64,000 bases of DNA from NCBI RefSeq assembly GCF_030397575.1, contig NZ_JAPNXS010000001.1:186001-250000 (forward strand), read 5' to 3'. Position 1 is the first letter of the stretch. Every line of letters begins with the position of its first letter. Positions 38,523 through 45,906 of this stretch are shown here, piece by piece. The notes beneath the pieces were generated by a model that saw only the letters and a list, made by a program, of their open reading frames with translations, did no database searches and was not told the DNA's origin. This DNA is from Psychromonas sp. 14N.309.X.WAT.B.A12 (GTDB lineage: Bacteria > Pseudomonadota > Gammaproteobacteria > Enterobacterales > Psychromonadaceae). The position numbers were made by a program, and so were the translations under genes.

Positions 38523-39383
38523 TTAAAGCGCTTCATCATTAGTTTTTTCAAAACGAGAATCTTTAATACCCGCTTTTACCCTTTTTAAATTATCTCTAAA
38601 CTTTGCACCACGGCGTAATGTGAAACCAGTAGTGAGTACATCAATGAGAACTAGTTGTGCGATACGTGAAGACATTGGCATATAAATATCTGTATCTTCA
38701 GGTACACCTAAAGAAAGTACTAAATTACTTTGTTCCGCTAGTGGAGAGTCTTCTGCTGTTAAGGCAATAACAAAGGCATCATTCTCTCGGGCTAATTGTG
38801 CTATTTCTACTAAAGGCTTGGTTCTGCCTGTGTGTGAAATCAATACAATTACATCACCTTCACTACCATTAATACAGCTCATACGTTGCATTACGATGTC
38901 ATCGAAACAAGAAACTGGAATATTAAAACGGAAAAATTTATTCAGCGCATCATGTGCAACGGACGAAGAAGCGCCTAATCCGAAGAAGGATATTTTATTT
39001 GCTTGTGTTAATACATCGACAGCGCGATTAATGAGATTAGTATCTAAACCATTCTTGGCTGCATTTAAACAGGCCATAGTAGATTCAAAAATTTTCGATG
39101 TGTAAGCTTCTGGGCCATCATCTTCATTTACATTTCGGTTCACATAAGGCGTGCCATTGGCTAAACTTTGTGCTAAATGTAGTTTAAAATCAGGAAAGCC
39201 TTTGGTATCTAAACGGCGACAAAAACGATTAACAGTCGGTTCGCTGACCTCTGCTATTTTGGCAAGGTTGGCAATGCTTGAATGAATAGCTGTTTCTGGA
39301 GAAGCTAAAATAGCTTCAGCTACTTTTCGTTCTGATTTACTAAAAGTATCAAGATTTTTTTTAATTAACTCTAACGTATTCAT
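38523..39383 (-). CDS. hexR: RpiR-family regulator of central carbon metabolism HexR
   Basis: Start at ATG 39383 (MNTLELIKKNLDTFSKSERKVAEAILA, 286 aa) with GAGTG 8 nt upstream. Residues 1-75 form the HTH (SIANLAKIAEVSEPTVNRFCRRLDTKGFPDFK) and 120-250 a SIS domain (FFGLGASSSVAHDALNKFFRF; VLISHTGRTKPLVEIA) that binds KDPG in known HexR proteins. Length matches E. coli HexR (289). It lies next to pykA and divergent from glk, with a HexR-like box between. Confidence 0.93.
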   Translation of the reverse strand: MNTLELIKKNLDTFSKSERKVAEAILASPETAIHSSIANLAKIAEVSEPTVNRFCRRLDTKGFPDFKLHLAQSLANGTPYVNRNVNEDDGPEAYTSKIFESTMACLNAAKNGLDTNLINRAVDVLTQANKISFFGLGASSSVAHDALNKFFRFNIPVSCFDDIVMQRMSCINGSEGDVIVLISHTGRTKPLVEIAQLARENDAFVIALTAEDSPLAEQSNLVLSLGVPEDTDIYMPMSSRIAQLVLIDVLTTGFTLRRGAKFRDNLKRVKAGIKDSRFEKTNDEAL

Positions 39384-39504
39384 TATATTTTCACTCAGCA
39401 ATAAGTTGGTGTCTAGTAATGGAAAATTTGCAACTAAAAATGAAATAAAACTACATAAACGACCAGTAATATTTGTAAATCATTATAGAATAGCTAAATT
39501 TTTA

Positions 39505-39519
39505 TGTCATTTTATTACA
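39505..39519. promoter_or_regulatory. HexR-type operator between hexR and glk
   Basis: TGTCATTTTATTACA matches the HexR motif TGTAATTAAATTACA at 12 of 15 bases, with half-sites TGT(C)AT and ATTACA three bases apart. It lies 122 bp before the hexR start and 106 bp before glk, so it could control both. Confidence 0.65.
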
Positions 39520-39568
39520 TTCGAATAATGTTTCAGATCAAAAAATTAAAATTTAAATTAAAAAATTG

Positions 39569-39586
39569 AGAGGCAGATCCGCCTCT
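39569..39586 (+). other. short hairpin in the glk leader
   Basis: AGAGGC / AGATCC / GCCTCT, 39 bp before the glk start. No T run follows. It may influence leader stability. Confidence 0.35.
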
Positions 39587-39624
39587 TATCTCATAAAACG
39601 ATGAAAAAAGGCGGGAGTTGTACC

Positions 39625-40575
39625 ATGTTATCAGTAGTTGTAGATGTTGGCGGCACCAATATACGTTTAGCAGTGTTAGATGTCGTAACTGGAGAAATAA
39701 GCAAAGTTCGTGAATACCCTTGTGCGCAATTTATTACCTTAGATGCCGCTTTAGCGCAATATTTTGTTACCTTGCCAGACCCTGTGAGCCATTTATGTAT
39801 TGGTATTGCCTGCCAAGTTGAGCATGATCTAGTTCAAATGACCAACTTAAATTGGAAGTTCTCTAAGCAAGCCCTACAACATAAACTATCCCTTAAAACG
39901 TTACACGTGATCAATGATTATACGGCTATCTCATTAGCGGTTCCATTTGTGGAAGATAATCAGAAAATTCAAATCGGTACGGGCACAGAAGTTAAAGAAG
40001 GTGTGAAAGCTGTGTTTGGTCCTGGCACGGGCTTAGGCGTATCACATTTAATAAAACATGCAGGAAAATGGATAAGCTTAGATGGGGAAGGTGGGCATAC
40101 TAGTTTTGCACCAAACACATCGCAACAAGCTGATGTGCTATTACTATTACAAGGTCAATTCGGACATGTTTCTAATGAACGATTAATGTCAGGGCAGGGG
40201 CTCGTCAATATTTACCATGCTTTATGTCGCTTAGCAGGAAAACAGCCTGAGTACTTTGAAGCTGCACAAATATCAGAAGCTGCATTGAATAGTGAATGTG
40301 AACTTGCAACACAAACTTTAAACCTGTTTTGCGAAGCATTAGGTAGTTTTGCTGGCAACTTAGCCTTGAGCTTAGATTGCAAAGGTGGAGTTTATATTGC
40401 TGGTGGTATTATTCCGCGCTTCGTCGATTTTTTCAAAAATAGTGAATTTAGACCTTACTTCGAAGCAAAAGGGCGATTGAGCCATTATTTAAAAGGCATT
40501 CCAACGTACCTGATCACGCATCCTAACCCAGGATTATTAGGTGCATCCGTGTATTTACAACAAGAATTAGCATAA
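39625..40575 (+). CDS. glk: glucokinase
   Basis: ATG 39625 is chosen because GGGAG lies 7 nt upstream; an in-frame ATG at 39601 would include that site in the coding region. The 316-residue product (E. coli 321) has VVVDVGGTNIRLAVLD (ATP phosphate loop), VINDYTAISLAVPF (catalytic Asp), FGPGTGLGVSHLI, DGEGGHTSFAP and VYIAGGIIPRF. It phosphorylates free glucose, for example glucose released by MalQ or debranching. Divergent from hexR. Confidence 0.95.
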   Translation: MLSVVVDVGGTNIRLAVLDVVTGEISKVREYPCAQFITLDAALAQYFVTLPDPVSHLCIGIACQVEHDLVQMTNLNWKFSKQALQHKLSLKTLHVINDYTAISLAVPFVEDNQKIQIGTGTEVKEGVKAVFGPGTGLGVSHLIKHAGKWISLDGEGGHTSFAPNTSQQADVLLLLQGQFGHVSNERLMSGQGLVNIYHALCRLAGKQPEYFEAAQISEAALNSECELATQTLNLFCEALGSFAGNLALSLDCKGGVYIAGGIIPRFVDFFKNSEFRPYFEAKGRLSHYLKGIPTYLITHPNPGLLGASVYLQQELA

Positions 40576-40684
40576 ATCCCTGAATTATTGGTGTTAATGG
40601 TTGATTTACCGCAACGAGTTAACTATCATGCGCATCGCTTTATTATTAAAACTATCACTTTAGTCTAATAAATGAGCAATTTAC

Positions 40685-40772
40685 GGAGAATTGGCCGAGT
40701 GGCTGAAGGCGCACGCCTGGAAAGTGTGTAAGGGGCAACCCTTCGAGAGTTCGAATCTCTTGTTCTCCGCCA
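40685..40772 (+). tRNA. tRNA-Ser (anticodon GGA)
   Basis: 88 nt with acceptor GGAGAAT/GTTCTCC, discriminator G and encoded CCA. The anticodon arm CACGC-CTGGAAA-GTGTG places GGA at 40719-40721. A long variable arm (AAGGGGCAACCCTT) and T arm GAGAG-TTCGAAT-CTCTT confirm a serine type. Followed by a terminator. Confidence 0.97.
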
Positions 40773-40796
40773 CATTTAGTACCGTCAAGGTGCGTG

Positions 40797-40835
40797 AAAA
40801 CCCGCAACACTTTATTAAAGTTTGCGGGTTTTTTT
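40797..40835 (+). terminator. tRNA-Ser terminator
   Basis: AAAACCCGCAA pairs with TTGCGGGTTTT around a 14-nt loop and is followed by TTT. It begins 24 bp past the tRNA. Confidence 0.88.
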
Positions 40836-40858
40836 ATATCTAAAATATCCAATGGATT

Positions 40859-41020
40859 TTATCAATCAGACTAAATAATTGATCTATTTTACTTATTAAA
40901 AATAACTCATTGCTTCGCTGTAAATTTTGTAAATAGAATAACTATTTAACTCAAATTACACCTTAAATTAAATTTTTTCCCGCAAGATTAAGATTACTTA
41001 TTTAATATAATTGGTATAAG
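40859..41020. repeat. ATACCAAT-ended intergenic repeat, copy A
   Basis: About 162 bp with inverted ends: the left ATCAATCAGACTAAATAA and the complement of the right ATACCAATTATATTAAATAA. It aligns along its whole length with copy B at 63147-63312 (shared GATCTATTT, TTCGYTGTAA, AATTACACC, TATTTAATATA). MITE-like: no coding capacity, directly after the tRNA terminator. Confidence 0.8.
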
Positions 41021-41287
41021 TTTTATTACTGAATATAAGCTTATTTTCGTTGGTATTTTGATTTGTTAACAATGAAAATAGTCTTATCAGGAGGGTGGCT
41101 ATATATGGATATTTAATACTTTTTGATTGATGATTATGTAGAGCTAGGCTGTCATTTTCGTTTTTTTCATAAAGTTAATTTATTGATTAAATGTATTGTT
41201 ATTAAAAAAACTAATCAAAAAACTAACTTTTAATTGATAAAAGAGCTATGTTTATCTTTAAGTATATAACTAATAAATGATGAGTAC
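41021..41287. other. gap before the split cyclase gene
   Basis: 267 bp, very AT-rich, no supported feature. It should contain the promoter of the cyclase gene. TCAGGAGGGTGG near 41088 resembles a ribosome site but precedes only a very short frame. Confidence 0.4.
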
Positions 41288-41488
41288 ATGAGAACTCTTT
41301 TAGATAAAGTAAAGCCATCGCGTATTTCTACTAAATTATCCTTCTATATTTCGGTGTTTATCATCGTTGCCTTTACGCCACTTCAAATTTACAATTTTTT
41401 AATACTTAAGTCTGAAATAAAAAATCAAATTAATAAAGAGCAATATACACAAGCTAAATATATCGCAGAAGACATTCAAAAAAAATAA
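41288..41488 (+). CDS. N-terminal piece of a frameshifted membrane diguanylate cyclase
   Basis: 66 codons encoding a short cytoplasmic start, one membrane helix (LSFYISVFIIVAFTPLQIYNFLIL) and the beginning of an extracytoplasmic helix. It ends at TAA 41486, immediately after a run of eight A. The frame that continues the protein is the -1 frame, which begins the 41491 ORF. It has no sense alone and is best read as the 5' part of one gene of about 560 codons (41288-42963). Confidence 0.75.
   Translation: MRTLLDKVKPSRISTKLSFYISVFIIVAFTPLQIYNFLILKSEIKNQINKEQYTQAKYIAEDIQKK
41478..41485 (+). other. A8 slippage tract at the frame change
   Basis: Eight consecutive A at the exact point where the two reading frames meet. 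A -1 ribosomal shift, one A added by RNA polymerase slippage, or a genomic A9 would join the frames (DIQKK then ITMRTKF). The tract may instead be the site of a one-base deletion or a sequencing error. Confidence 0.7.
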
Positions 41489-41490
41489 CA

Positions 41491-42963
41491 ATGCGTACGA
41501 AATTTTTAGCCGCTTTAGCTGATAAAATTCCTGCTAAAAAAATACAATCAGAAGGCTTCATAACCGAAACGTTGAAAAATAATATCTCCTTTACTGATTT
41601 TTTTCCCCAAGGGTTTGCAGTAATACAAACAAATGGTGAAGGTACTATAGCTGAATATCCGGTTATTCCTGGTAGAAAAAATTTAATAGTGGGTGAATTG
41701 GAATGGTTTATAAAAGCTAAGAATAGTCCTGGTGTGATTATTAGTTCACCTTTTCGATCTAGGGTAATCGATGACGTCCTTGTCGTGATCGCTACAGCCT
41801 TAAGAGATGAGAGTGGAAAGGTATTAGGAGTATTAGTTGCTCCGATCTTTTTGAATCGACCTGGATTTATGGCGTATATCTTTGATAAAGACTTTAGTGA
41901 GCAAAGCGATATATTAGTCGTTTCAAGAAAACATCAACTATTTTTAGCGTCGAGTAATCCAAATCTAGTGTTAAAAGCCACCCCAATAAAAGGGACGAAT
42001 AGATTTCTTGACGAGGTAATAGGGGGCTTTAATGGATACGGTGATGCAGTGACTTCAGTTGGAGATAAAATGTTAGCTGCCACTTCTGATATTAACTCCT
42101 TGGATTGGTTTGTTATGATAAGCACTCCCTTGGAGAAGGTTTATAAAATAATAAATAAGAGTTTACGGGCTACCATTTTTAATGGAGTTATTGTTAGTTT
42201 TTTTGTTTTTTTGGCTATTATGTTTTTCTTATCCCTCTTTTTTAATCCATTAAAAAAAGCTGCGGAATCTGTTAGACAGATGGTATTGCAAAAAAGATCA
42301 TTGAGTCATATTAAAGGTTATAAAAAAGATGAAATTGGTGATTTGATTATTGGTTTTAATGCCGCTATTGATATGGTTAATGAGAGAAATGATAAACTTG
42401 AGAAATCGAATGTGGCCTTAGAATCATTGTCTCAAATAGATAGTCTAACTGAGGTATTTAATAGGAGGTGGTTAGATAAAACACTTAACCATTTATGGTT
42501 GGTGAAAGCGCGCAGTCAACAACCGTTAACTTTGTTACTCATCGATATAGATTATTTTAAAAAATTTAATGATACATACGGACACATAGCGGGGGACAAT
42601 TGTTTAAAACAAGTTGCAAAAACCATTCAAAAAACGGTTAGTCGCCCCACTGACTTTTTGTCTCGTTATGGTGGTGAGGAGTTTGTCATATTGCTGGAAA
42701 GTGATATTGAAGAGGGCGCATTAGTAGCAGAAAAGATAAGGCTTGCTATAAGTAATTTAAATATTATGCACAGTGAATCTTTATACAAACATGTCACAAT
42801 TAGTGTTGGTGTTGCATCAGTAATTCCTCAATTAGCTATTAAGCCTGTCGAGTTAATCAAGCATGCAGATTCTGCGTTATACCAAAGCAAGGAACATGGC
42901 AGGAATCGATTCGAATGTCATGAAGATAGAGTCATTTTGAGGATCATAAAAGAAAATTCATGA
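41491..42963 (+). CDS. Cache-GGDEF diguanylate cyclase, main part
   Basis: 490 codons. Residues 1-225 form an extracytoplasmic sensor of dCache type (LVGELEWFIKAKNSPGVIISSPF; DSGK-like VLVAPIFLNRPGF). One membrane helix follows at about 226-250 (GVIVSFFVFLAIMFFLSLFF), then a HAMP-like linker (FNPLKKAAESVRQM; KKDEIGDLIIGFN) and a GGDEF domain with DSLTEVFNRRW and SRYGGEEFVILLE. RPTD five residues upstream is an intact inhibitory RxxD site. Without the upstream 66 codons it lacks the first membrane helix, so the sensor would not be exported. Start ATG 41491 has no good ribosome site. Confidence 0.85.
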   Translation: MRTKFLAALADKIPAKKIQSEGFITETLKNNISFTDFFPQGFAVIQTNGEGTIAEYPVIPGRKNLIVGELEWFIKAKNSPGVIISSPFRSRVIDDVLVVIATALRDESGKVLGVLVAPIFLNRPGFMAYIFDKDFSEQSDILVVSRKHQLFLASSNPNLVLKATPIKGTNRFLDEVIGGFNGYGDAVTSVGDKMLAATSDINSLDWFVMISTPLEKVYKIINKSLRATIFNGVIVSFFVFLAIMFFLSLFFNPLKKAAESVRQMVLQKRSLSHIKGYKKDEIGDLIIGFNAAIDMVNERNDKLEKSNVALESLSQIDSLTEVFNRRWLDKTLNHLWLVKARSQQPLTLLLIDIDYFKKFNDTYGHIAGDNCLKQVAKTIQKTVSRPTDFLSRYGGEEFVILLESDIEEGALVAEKIRLAISNLNIMHSESLYKHVTISVGVASVIPQLAIKPVELIKHADSALYQSKEHGRNRFECHEDRVILRIIKENS

Positions 42964-43065
42964 ACATTTAACTTCAGGCGTTTGACATTTACCATTCTAC
43001 CTTTTTGTAATATTGTTCCACTTTATTATAAGCAATGAGGTCGCATAATTAGATAAAGGCGCTTC

Positions 43066-43242
43066 ATACCAACCATACTCATTAATACCCATTGCAATAA
43101 TATTTACTCATTTATGTTTGCTAAAATTGATGCCAGCTGTGTTATTGATTTTTTCATTGAAATAACTAGTTACTGCCATCAATGCCTTGCTTTCACTCTT
43201 CTTACACAACATTTAGAGCACTTTTTGAATATAATTGGTATC
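43066..43242. repeat. ATACCAAT-ended intergenic repeat, copy C (different interior)
   Basis: Ends are ATACCAACCATACTCATTAA and, reversed, ATACCAATTATATTCAAAAAGTGCTC; the second closely matches the right end of copy B for about 30 bp. The interior is unlike copies A and B and contains a 34-codon frame on the minus strand. The right end touches the stop codon of the nuclease gene. Confidence 0.6.
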
Positions 43243-44662
43243 AGTCATTCATTAATTTTTGTAAATTGATCAGTGCATGGCTCTTTTGTAATTGGGAGAT
43301 ACATATCTTATAGAAGTCTATATCGAGCTTGGCTGTTACATCAAAATCAAAGTCTGCTAATTCACTCTCATCATTCACTTTACCTAAATATAACCAATGC
43401 GAAATAATATGAATACAGCTTATATCGCTTTTTTCATTGTATTCCTTAATGCCGATCGCGCCTTGATAAGGCCAACCTTTAATTTTTATTGGTGCTAATG
43501 CTTGTTGCATCCTTATTTGGTATGCGATGTCAGATTCTTGGCCACAACAGATTCCTTTACACTTTTTAAGTTGATAGGAGAAACAAGGGCCTTTTCCTTT
43601 TTCTAAACCTAATTGTATTCCACAGAGTTTATTTTCATCTTTCAATTTACGTAATGCTTCAAGTGCAGTTCGACGGTTTTTGAAAAGTCCATAGGTATTG
43701 TTTAACGACGCTTTTTTAGACTGAGTACTTAAAGTATTGATATCAATAACACTTGGTTGAGAAATTTCCTGATCAATATTATTCTCCCAATAAATGGTAA
43801 ACAGTGATTTTTGTTTTCGAAGTTGTCTATTAAACAAAGGAGCACGCGACTTAACTAATTCAGATTCTAAAACCAACGCACTAAATTCACCAGCGGTGGT
43901 TACCCATTCAATGTCATATACCTGTTGGGCCATGCGCATTTCACGGTCATGACTATGATCGCTAGAGAAATGTGAAATAACTCGCGCTCTAATTTGCACA
44001 CTTTTGCCGACATATAATAAGTTACCTGTTTCACCATAAAATAAATAAACGCCTGGTTCATTGGGCATAGCTGAAAAAATATCTGGGTTTATATGAGGAG
44101 GAACGCTAGAAAGCCTTTGTTGAGATTGCATTGCCTCTAGTACAGCCTGTTCATTAAAGTCACTTCTCATACGGGCCACTATTTGTGGCAGAATAGCTGC
44201 ATCATCCATTGCTCTATGCCGACTTTCACAAATTAAATCAAGACGTTTAATAATACTGTCTAGGTTGTGTCTTTTAACATTGGGGTACATTTCTCGAGAG
44301 AGTTTGACTGTGCACACCACTGGATACTTAAATTCTCTATGATTTTGCTTAAAGGCGTTTCGCAGAAAGCCCACATCAAATCGCGCATTGTGTGCAACCA
44401 GCACATGACCAGCAAGTTTCTCAATAATGACAGGTAAAACTTCGTCAATAGTAGGGGCATCAGCAACCATTTCTGGCGTTATTCCAGTTAATTTCTGAAT
44501 CATTAAGGGAATGTGAGTATTTGGGCAGATTAGCGATTGCCATGTGCTGACGATTACTCCATTAAGAGTCTGGACGATAGCAATTTCAGTTATTTGATCA
44601 CGTGTTGGTTTAGTCCCCGTTGTTTCAAGATCAATATAGGCGAGTCGGCTAAAATCAACCAT
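43241..44662 (-). CDS. DEDDh exonuclease fused to a GIY-YIG (UvrC/Cho-like) nuclease
   Basis: 473 residues, two nuclease domains. Residues 1-165 are a DnaQ-type exonuclease: YIDLETTGTKPTRDQITEIAIV, LVAHNARFDVGFL and HRAMDDAAIL supply the DEDDh residues. Residues 195-290 are a GIY-YIG domain: NEPGVYLFYGETGNLLYVGKSVQIRARVISHF and ESELVKSRAPLFNRQLR. A UvrC-like cysteine-containing region follows (CFSYQLKKCKGICCG). Comparable exonuclease-Cho fusions occur in actinobacteria and some marine proteobacteria. A DNA repair role is likely but unproven. The ATG is at 44662. Confidence 0.88.
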   Translation of the reverse strand: MVDFSRLAYIDLETTGTKPTRDQITEIAIVQTLNGVIVSTWQSLICPNTHIPLMIQKLTGITPEMVADAPTIDEVLPVIIEKLAGHVLVAHNARFDVGFLRNAFKQNHREFKYPVVCTVKLSREMYPNVKRHNLDSIIKRLDLICESRHRAMDDAAILPQIVARMRSDFNEQAVLEAMQSQQRLSSVPPHINPDIFSAMPNEPGVYLFYGETGNLLYVGKSVQIRARVISHFSSDHSHDREMRMAQQVYDIEWVTTAGEFSALVLESELVKSRAPLFNRQLRKQKSLFTIYWENNIDQEISQPSVIDINTLSTQSKKASLNNTYGLFKNRRTALEALRKLKDENKLCGIQLGLEKGKGPCFSYQLKKCKGICCGQESDIAYQIRMQQALAPIKIKGWPYQGAIGIKEYNEKSDISCIHIISHWLYLGKVNDESELADFDFDVTAKLDIDFYKICISQLQKSHALINLQKLMND

Positions 44663-45158
44663 AGTTATGTGTTATCCATTTTATATTAGTAAAAGTTATG
44701 ATGTCTTTGTGTATCCGATATGCTGGTTATTTATAATTATCAACATTATACAATCTTTGTGGGTATTATTTCTTATGTAGCCTGAGTCAAATGACATCAG
44801 ATATCGTTTTAGGTGTATTTAACTAAATGATAAATATACTACATTTATACATGCTAGCTTCTTCATTAGATTATCAATAGAAGTAATGCCCCTTGATTTC
44901 AAGTTAATCTAAGGTAGTGGCGAGTACCTGAAATGGAGGCCATTATGCCTAGCTTTAATGGAGTACGAACGACTAAATACTAACGATCATTACAAATTTA
45001 GACTTTGTTAATTTTTGTTGTAAGAAATTGTACTGGCACTTAAATCATTTAGAAATAACTCAATGTTCGATTGTGATTGCATCTCCTTAGAAAAGTTGCT
45101 GTACTGTTTTACAAATCATTATCTAATTAGTTAGTACGGATTCAGGGAAATAACGATT
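44663..45158. other. 496-bp divergent region before the DUF1285 gene
   Basis: No gene of normal size. At 44945-44983 a 12-residue frame (MPSFNGVRTTKY) follows a strong GGAGG ribosome site, but no downstream frame is coupled to it. AGGTA/TACCT near 44912 is a short inverted repeat. The rest is AT-rich. Confidence 0.4.
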
Positions 45159-45692
45159 ATGTTAAAAGGTTTAGAAAGTACAAAATATAACGCATTACCA
45201 CCTGTTCACGAGTGGACGCCTGCTTTTTGTGGTGATATGGATCTTGTCATTAAGTCAAATGGTGATTGGGTTCATGAAGGTCAGAAAATCAGTCGTACTG
45301 CCATGGTTAAAATGTTCAGCCGTATCCTATGGTTAGAAGATGAGCAATACTATTTAGTCACGCCTGTTGAGAAAGTGCGAATACAAGTGGAAGATGCGCC
45401 ATTTATGATTATAAGCTGGCAATGGATTGATACCGCTCAAGGTCGCGCTGTTGAGTTTCGGACGCTTACCGATGACAATATTATATTGGGTATTGACTGT
45501 GACATTTGGCTGGCTCCCTATCAAGGTAATGAACGCCCTTATGTCTCTATGCGCTATGGTATGAAGGCCTTAATTTCCCGCCACGTTTATTATGATATGG
45601 CCAATGAGTTAGAAACGTTAACCACATCAGAAGGAACTGGGGTTGGCATCAGGAGTGCTGGGAAGACTTACTTGTTAATGAACGAGGAGTGA
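45159..45692 (+). CDS. DUF1285 family protein
   Basis: A 177-residue soluble protein. PVHEWTPAFCGDMDLVIKSNGDWVHEG and the RILWLEDEQYYLVTPVEKVRIQVEDAPF block are typical of DUF1285. GMKALISRHVYYDMANEL lies near the end. Function is unknown in the family. No partner gene is adjacent, and the ribosome site AGGGAAATAACG is weak. Confidence 0.82.
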   Translation: MLKGLESTKYNALPPVHEWTPAFCGDMDLVIKSNGDWVHEGQKISRTAMVKMFSRILWLEDEQYYLVTPVEKVRIQVEDAPFMIISWQWIDTAQGRAVEFRTLTDDNIILGIDCDIWLAPYQGNERPYVSMRYGMKALISRHVYYDMANELETLTTSEGTGVGIRSAGKTYLLMNEE

Positions 45693-45906
45693 TAGTTACT
45701 TATTCTTAGTAGAATGGAGATAATCCCCAAAAATTAGATTGAGCTTTTGGTTTAGTCGCTTTCTAAAGAATCTTAATTAAGGGTATTCAATAATTTACAT
45801 TATGACTTTAATTTTCTGCAACGTAATTCTATCTTGATATCAAATATTATCTTTAGGTTAAAAGCAGGGCAGTTGTCTACCCTGCTAGTTAGTATTTATT
45901 AGGATG

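Noticed and set aside
40655-40852. Protein gene on the minus strand
   Set aside because: The frame is the complement of the tRNA-Ser gene and its terminator, so it is a shadow.
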